13,943 nucleotides of DNA, from contig JAQBQL010000227.1 in NCBI GenBank assembly GCA_028287035.1, positions 1-13,943 on the forward strand, read 5' to 3'. The notes beneath the pieces were generated by a model. The model ran no database searches. It was not told where the DNA came from and worked only from the letters and a program-made list of their open reading frames with translations. Both the position numbers and the translations under genes were made by a program. The stretch's first letter is position 1. Each line of letters begins with the position of its first letter. Positions 11,658-13,943 of this stretch are shown here, one piece after another. The DNA comes from Labilithrix sp. (GTDB taxonomy: Bacteria; Myxococcota; Polyangia; Polyangiales; Polyangiaceae).

Positions 11658-12944
11658 TCAGCGGTACTGCATGGCGCGCGGGGCGGGGAGGGGGTCTTGC
11701 ATGTCGAGGAGGGCCAGCTCCTGGCCCGCGCGGTCGACGTCGTCGCTCACCGCGATGCGGAGGCGACGGTTCACCTGCTCGTCGCGGACCGCCGCGACCG
11801 CGGCGTCGATACGGATCCGGGTCTCGGGCTTCGGGGAATGGCGGAGGACGCGCGCGGCGGCGGCGCGGAGCTCGGCGTCCGCCTCGGGGTCCTCGAGGAT
11901 CGCCCAGAGGTCCTCGTGGTCGAGCGTGTGGCCGCGATAGCCGGCGGCGCTCGTCTCCATCATGCGGCCCGTCATGTCGAGCCGCGCGAGCCAGGAGCGC
12001 GGGCTCTCGCCGTTGCGGCGCAGCGTATCGACGCGGCCGGTGACGTCCTCCTTCGACGCGCCGAGGCCTCGCGCGCGCGCCGACGCCGACATGATCTGCT
12101 TCACGAGCGCGTCGCGGTCCGCCGGACCGAGGCCCGCGCCCATCAGGGTGCCGCTCGTGTCCACGTAGACGAAGTGATACGGCGGCGGCACGGCGAAGTG
12201 GAGCCGGTCGCCTCGGGCCTCGATACCGAGCACGTGGTCGTACGGCACGGTGAACGTGCCCTGCGTCGTCTGGAGCTTGAGGCAATCGGAGGCCATCGTG
12301 ACGTTCGGAGACGGTCGCCGCCCGAACCACCCCACCAGACCGAGGATGACCGTGAGGAACAGGAACTGCGCGGTCATGAGCGCCCCGATGCCCGCCGCGC
12401 TCGGGCTCACGAAGGTGCCGACGAGCACGAGCCCGCCGACGATCAACGTCGTGACCAGCCGGCCCCAGAACCCTGCCTTCCCGGAGCTGCCCGGCGTGGT
12501 GCGCCAACCCACCGTCCCGAAGCCGCCGTGCCCGATGCCGAGCGCGCGTCGCACCTGATCGGCGTCCGCGTCGCTCTCGACCTCGAGCGAGATCGGCTGA
12601 TCGCGCTTCGCGTGCTGCAGCGTGAAGAGAACGCCGCGCGAGGTGCGCGCCGTGGTGCCGCCGACGATCGAGCGCGCGTCGATGCGCTGCGCGCGGAGCC
12701 TCCCGGCATTCTCGAGGGCGATGAAGCCCGGGCCGGTCACCAGATCGGCCGGCCGCATCCGGCCCTGGCGCATCGGCAGCATCGCCGCGAGATGGACGAG
12801 GCCGAACGCGGCCCCGCAGAGGAGCGCGCGCGTCTCGGCTTCGAACGGCGCGAGGAGCCCGAACAGAAACACGAGGAGCGGCAGCGCATACGGCGCCATC
12901 CGCCAGAGACGAGGACCTTGCGGGTCGGAGTAAGCAACCCTCAT
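11658..12944 (-). CDS. Membrane protein with two helix pairs and two similar soluble blocks, unknown function
   Basis: A 428-residue protein that I do not recognise by name. Helices are predicted at about 17-34, 41-57, 163-180 and 189-207. After the first pair, residues about 68-137 form a beta-rich block (GFIALENAGRLRAQRIDARS, then GVLFTLQHAKR and a short helix with DADADQVRRALGIG). After the second pair, residues about 213-290 repeat a similar plan (TMASDCLKLQ, FTVPYDHVLGIEARGD, then a helix). Strand-rich blocks closed by a helix resemble bacterial PH-like domains, which is inference. Residues about 300-428 are helical and charged, and include MTGRMMETSAAGYRGHTLDH. The inner membrane is the likely location. 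ATG at 12944 lacks a clear ribosome-binding site; Met16, directly before the first helix, is an alternative. The stop lies 19 bp past the repeat array, convergent with carB. Confidence 0.82.
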   Translation of the reverse strand: MRVAYSDPQGPRLWRMAPYALPLLVFLFGLLAPFEAETRALLCGAAFGLVHLAAMLPMRQGRMRPADLVTGPGFIALENAGRLRAQRIDARSIVGGTTARTSRGVLFTLQHAKRDQPISLEVESDADADQVRRALGIGHGGFGTVGWRTTPGSSGKAGFWGRLVTTLIVGGLVLVGTFVSPSAAGIGALMTAQFLFLTVILGLVGWFGRRPSPNVTMASDCLKLQTTQGTFTVPYDHVLGIEARGDRLHFAVPPPYHFVYVDTSGTLMGAGLGPADRDALVKQIMSASARARGLGASKEDVTGRVDTLRRNGESPRSWLARLDMTGRMMETSAAGYRGHTLDHEDLWAILEDPEADAELRAAAARVLRHSPKPETRIRIDAAVAAVRDEQVNRRLRIAVSDDVDRAGQELALLDMQDPLPAPRAMQYR

Positions 12945-13004
12945 CCGGCTTCTACGATAAGGGAGCGGCGCCCGCTGGCAACGCTCGCCGGACGGAATGT
13001 GCGG

Positions 13005-13018
13005 CGCCCGCGCGGGCG
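13005..13018. promoter_or_regulatory. 14-bp perfect palindrome in a divergent intergenic gap
   Basis: CGCCCGCGCGGGCG is fully self-complementary with no loop. It lies between the divergent membrane-protein and coiled-coil genes, 55 bp before the latter's start. It could be an operator, but its all-G/C composition makes chance likely. Confidence 0.2.
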
Positions 13019-13072
13019 TTCCTGGGCCTGACGAGCGGATCGGCTACACTGTCGCCCCGCCCGCAGAGACCC

Positions 13073-13573
13073 ATGGCCCGTAACCCGAAGTACCCGCTCG
13101 CGAGCGTCCGCGAGCACCGTGAGCACAAGGTCGAGGCCGCCACGGCCGAGCTCGGCAGCGCCGTCCGTGCGCGAGAGACGGCCGCCGAGCAGAAGCTCGC
13201 GGCGCAGCGAGAGCGCGAGGCGGCGGCCGAGCGCGCTGCCGCCGTCCAGCGCGCCGAGGCCGACAAGCTGGCTCGCGGCGAGCTGAGCGTCGCCGACCTC
13301 GTGCGCGCGTCGGCCTGGCAGTTCGCGGCCGACTCCGAGATCGCCGGGCTCGACCGCGCCGTCGACCAGGCGAGCGCGCGGCTCGGCGAGCGTCGCAGCG
13401 CCGAGGACGAGGCGCGCGCCGCGCTCGCCGCGCGGAAGGCCGACGCCGACGTCGTCGCCAAGGACCAGGCGAAGTTCGAGGCCGCGGCCCGCCAGAAGCA
13501 GAACGCCGCCGAGGAAGAGGCCGCCGAGGAGGTGTACCTCGCCCGCTCGGTCGCGGAGCAGCGCAAAGCATGA
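13073..13573 (+). CDS. FliJ/YscO-like coiled-coil protein (possible type III export stalk component)
   Basis: A 166-residue, almost wholly helical and highly charged protein, rich in Ala, Glu, Arg and Lys. It has no signal peptide or membrane helix. The start NPKYPLASVREHREHKVEAA fits the FliJ/YscO pattern, in which a short Pro/Leu lead is followed by an Arg-rich helix. Two long antiparallel helices, about residues 10-75 and 85-160, would then form a hairpin. FliJ and YscO sit in the ring of the export ATPase of flagellar and injectisome systems. Length fits (usually about 140-170). Simple coiled coils are easily misassigned, and no ATPase or other export gene is in the window, so this is a candidate call. 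The ATG at 13073 has only a weak upstream site (GCAGAG). The last four bases, ATGA, contain the start of the next gene, indicating translational coupling. Confidence 0.75.
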   Translation: MARNPKYPLASVREHREHKVEAATAELGSAVRARETAAEQKLAAQREREAAAERAAAVQRAEADKLARGELSVADLVRASAWQFAADSEIAGLDRAVDQASARLGERRSAEDEARAALAARKADADVVAKDQAKFEAAARQKQNAAEEEAAEEVYLARSVAEQRKA

Positions 13574-13943
13574 GGCGCCCGCATCGCCCGCTCACGGCGC
13601 TCGCCGCCCTCGCGCTCGCCGCCTGCCGGAGCAGCTCGAGCCCTTCGCCGCCGCTGCCGACCAACACCCCCGCGGCGGAGGCGGTCGCCGCGACCACCGC
13701 GCGCCCGGCGATGCCGCTCCTCACGCTGCGCGTCGCCTACGACGACCCGCGCCTTGCCCGCGCCCGCGAGCTCGAACGCGCCAAGGACCCTGCCGGGGCG
13801 CTCCGGGCGCTCCGCGAGGCGCGGCCCGCCGACCTGCCGGCCGACGCGCGCTGCGCGTGGGACTACCTCGAGGGACGCCTCGCCGTCGCCGCCAGCGCGA
13901 CCACCGACGCGCTCGCCGCCTTCGAGCTCGCGCGCGCTCCCGC
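13570..13943 (+). CDS. Lipoprotein with TPR-like N-terminal helices, partial (runs off the right edge)
   Basis: 124 complete codons are visible before the window ends. The N-terminus is a clean lipoprotein signal: two Arg, a Leu/Ala stretch and a lipobox LAAC with Cys19. A Ser/Pro/Thr-rich linker follows (about 20-50). From about residue 55, helical hairpins begin (DDPRLARARELERAKDPAGA, then LRALREARPADLPADARCAW and the following helix), as in TPR-like or Slt-type superhelices. A soluble lytic transglycosylase or a TPR lipoprotein is plausible, but the deciding C-terminal part lies outside the window. Its start codon overlaps the stop of the FliJ/YscO-like gene (ATGA), so the two are almost certainly co-expressed. 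If that gene is an export component, a peptidoglycan-cutting enzyme would be a natural partner; this is inference. Confidence 0.8.
   Translation, partial: MRRPHRPLTALAALALAACRSSSSPSPPLPTNTPAAEAVAATTARPAMPLLTLRVAYDDPRLARARELERAKDPAGALRALREARPADLPADARCAWDYLEGRLAVAASATTDALAAFELARAP

Noticed and set aside
11526..13031. Plus-strand frame of 501 codons over the membrane-protein gene
   Set aside because: It starts in the repeat array and runs antisense to the membrane protein; its composition is Arg/Ala/Glu-rich without motifs.

Overview
The window is very GC-rich and its third codon positions are mostly G or C. It carries a two-kinase membrane Ser/Thr kinase, several lipoproteins and an Ala/Gly-rich protein style. 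Together these suggest a deltaproteobacterial myxobacterium, most likely of the Polyangiales type. That is inferred from gene style; no rRNA or tRNA gene is visible.

Layout. Bases 1-1796 carry two minus-strand genes: a Gly-rich beta-helix-type lipoprotein that runs off the left edge, and a GXWXG/DUF4334 protein. A 383-bp divergent gap (1797-2179) holds four copies of a short repeat built on GGGATCCGAACGA, two of which form a perfect 25-bp inverted repeat. Bases 2180-4814 hold a small Cys-containing lipoprotein (+), a MATE-family exporter (-) and a coiled-coil/TPR lipoprotein resembling YbgF/CpoB (+). Bases 4821-7604 (-) encode one protein with two complete kinase domains, a membrane segment and a TPR-like tail. 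It is divergent from carB (7705-11058, +), the large subunit of carbamoyl-phosphate synthase, which is the one clear housekeeping gene. The 599 bp after carB contain no gene but a two-armed array of the same repeat: five reverse-orientation units of about 56 bp facing five forward units of 55 bp. Bases 11658-12944 (-) encode an unrecognised four-helix membrane protein with two similar soluble blocks. At the right edge, a FliJ/YscO-like coiled-coil protein overlaps the start of a lipoprotein cut by the window end.

How they work together. Apart from the overlapping pair at the right edge and perhaps the two minus-strand genes at the left, genes alternate strand and look like independent units. 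carB serves arginine and pyrimidine synthesis. The lipoproteins, exporter and kinase are envelope functions. Two convergent gene pairs end 1 and 6 bp apart with no room for a terminator, while the carB/membrane-gene pair is separated by the repeat array.

The most notable element is the repeat family. I count 14 copies in the window, all intergenic, in two loci 9 kb apart, both arranged with reverse copies to the left of forward copies. Its function is unknown to me. It behaves like a dispersed, locally amplified intergenic element rather than a CRISPR array or a gene.
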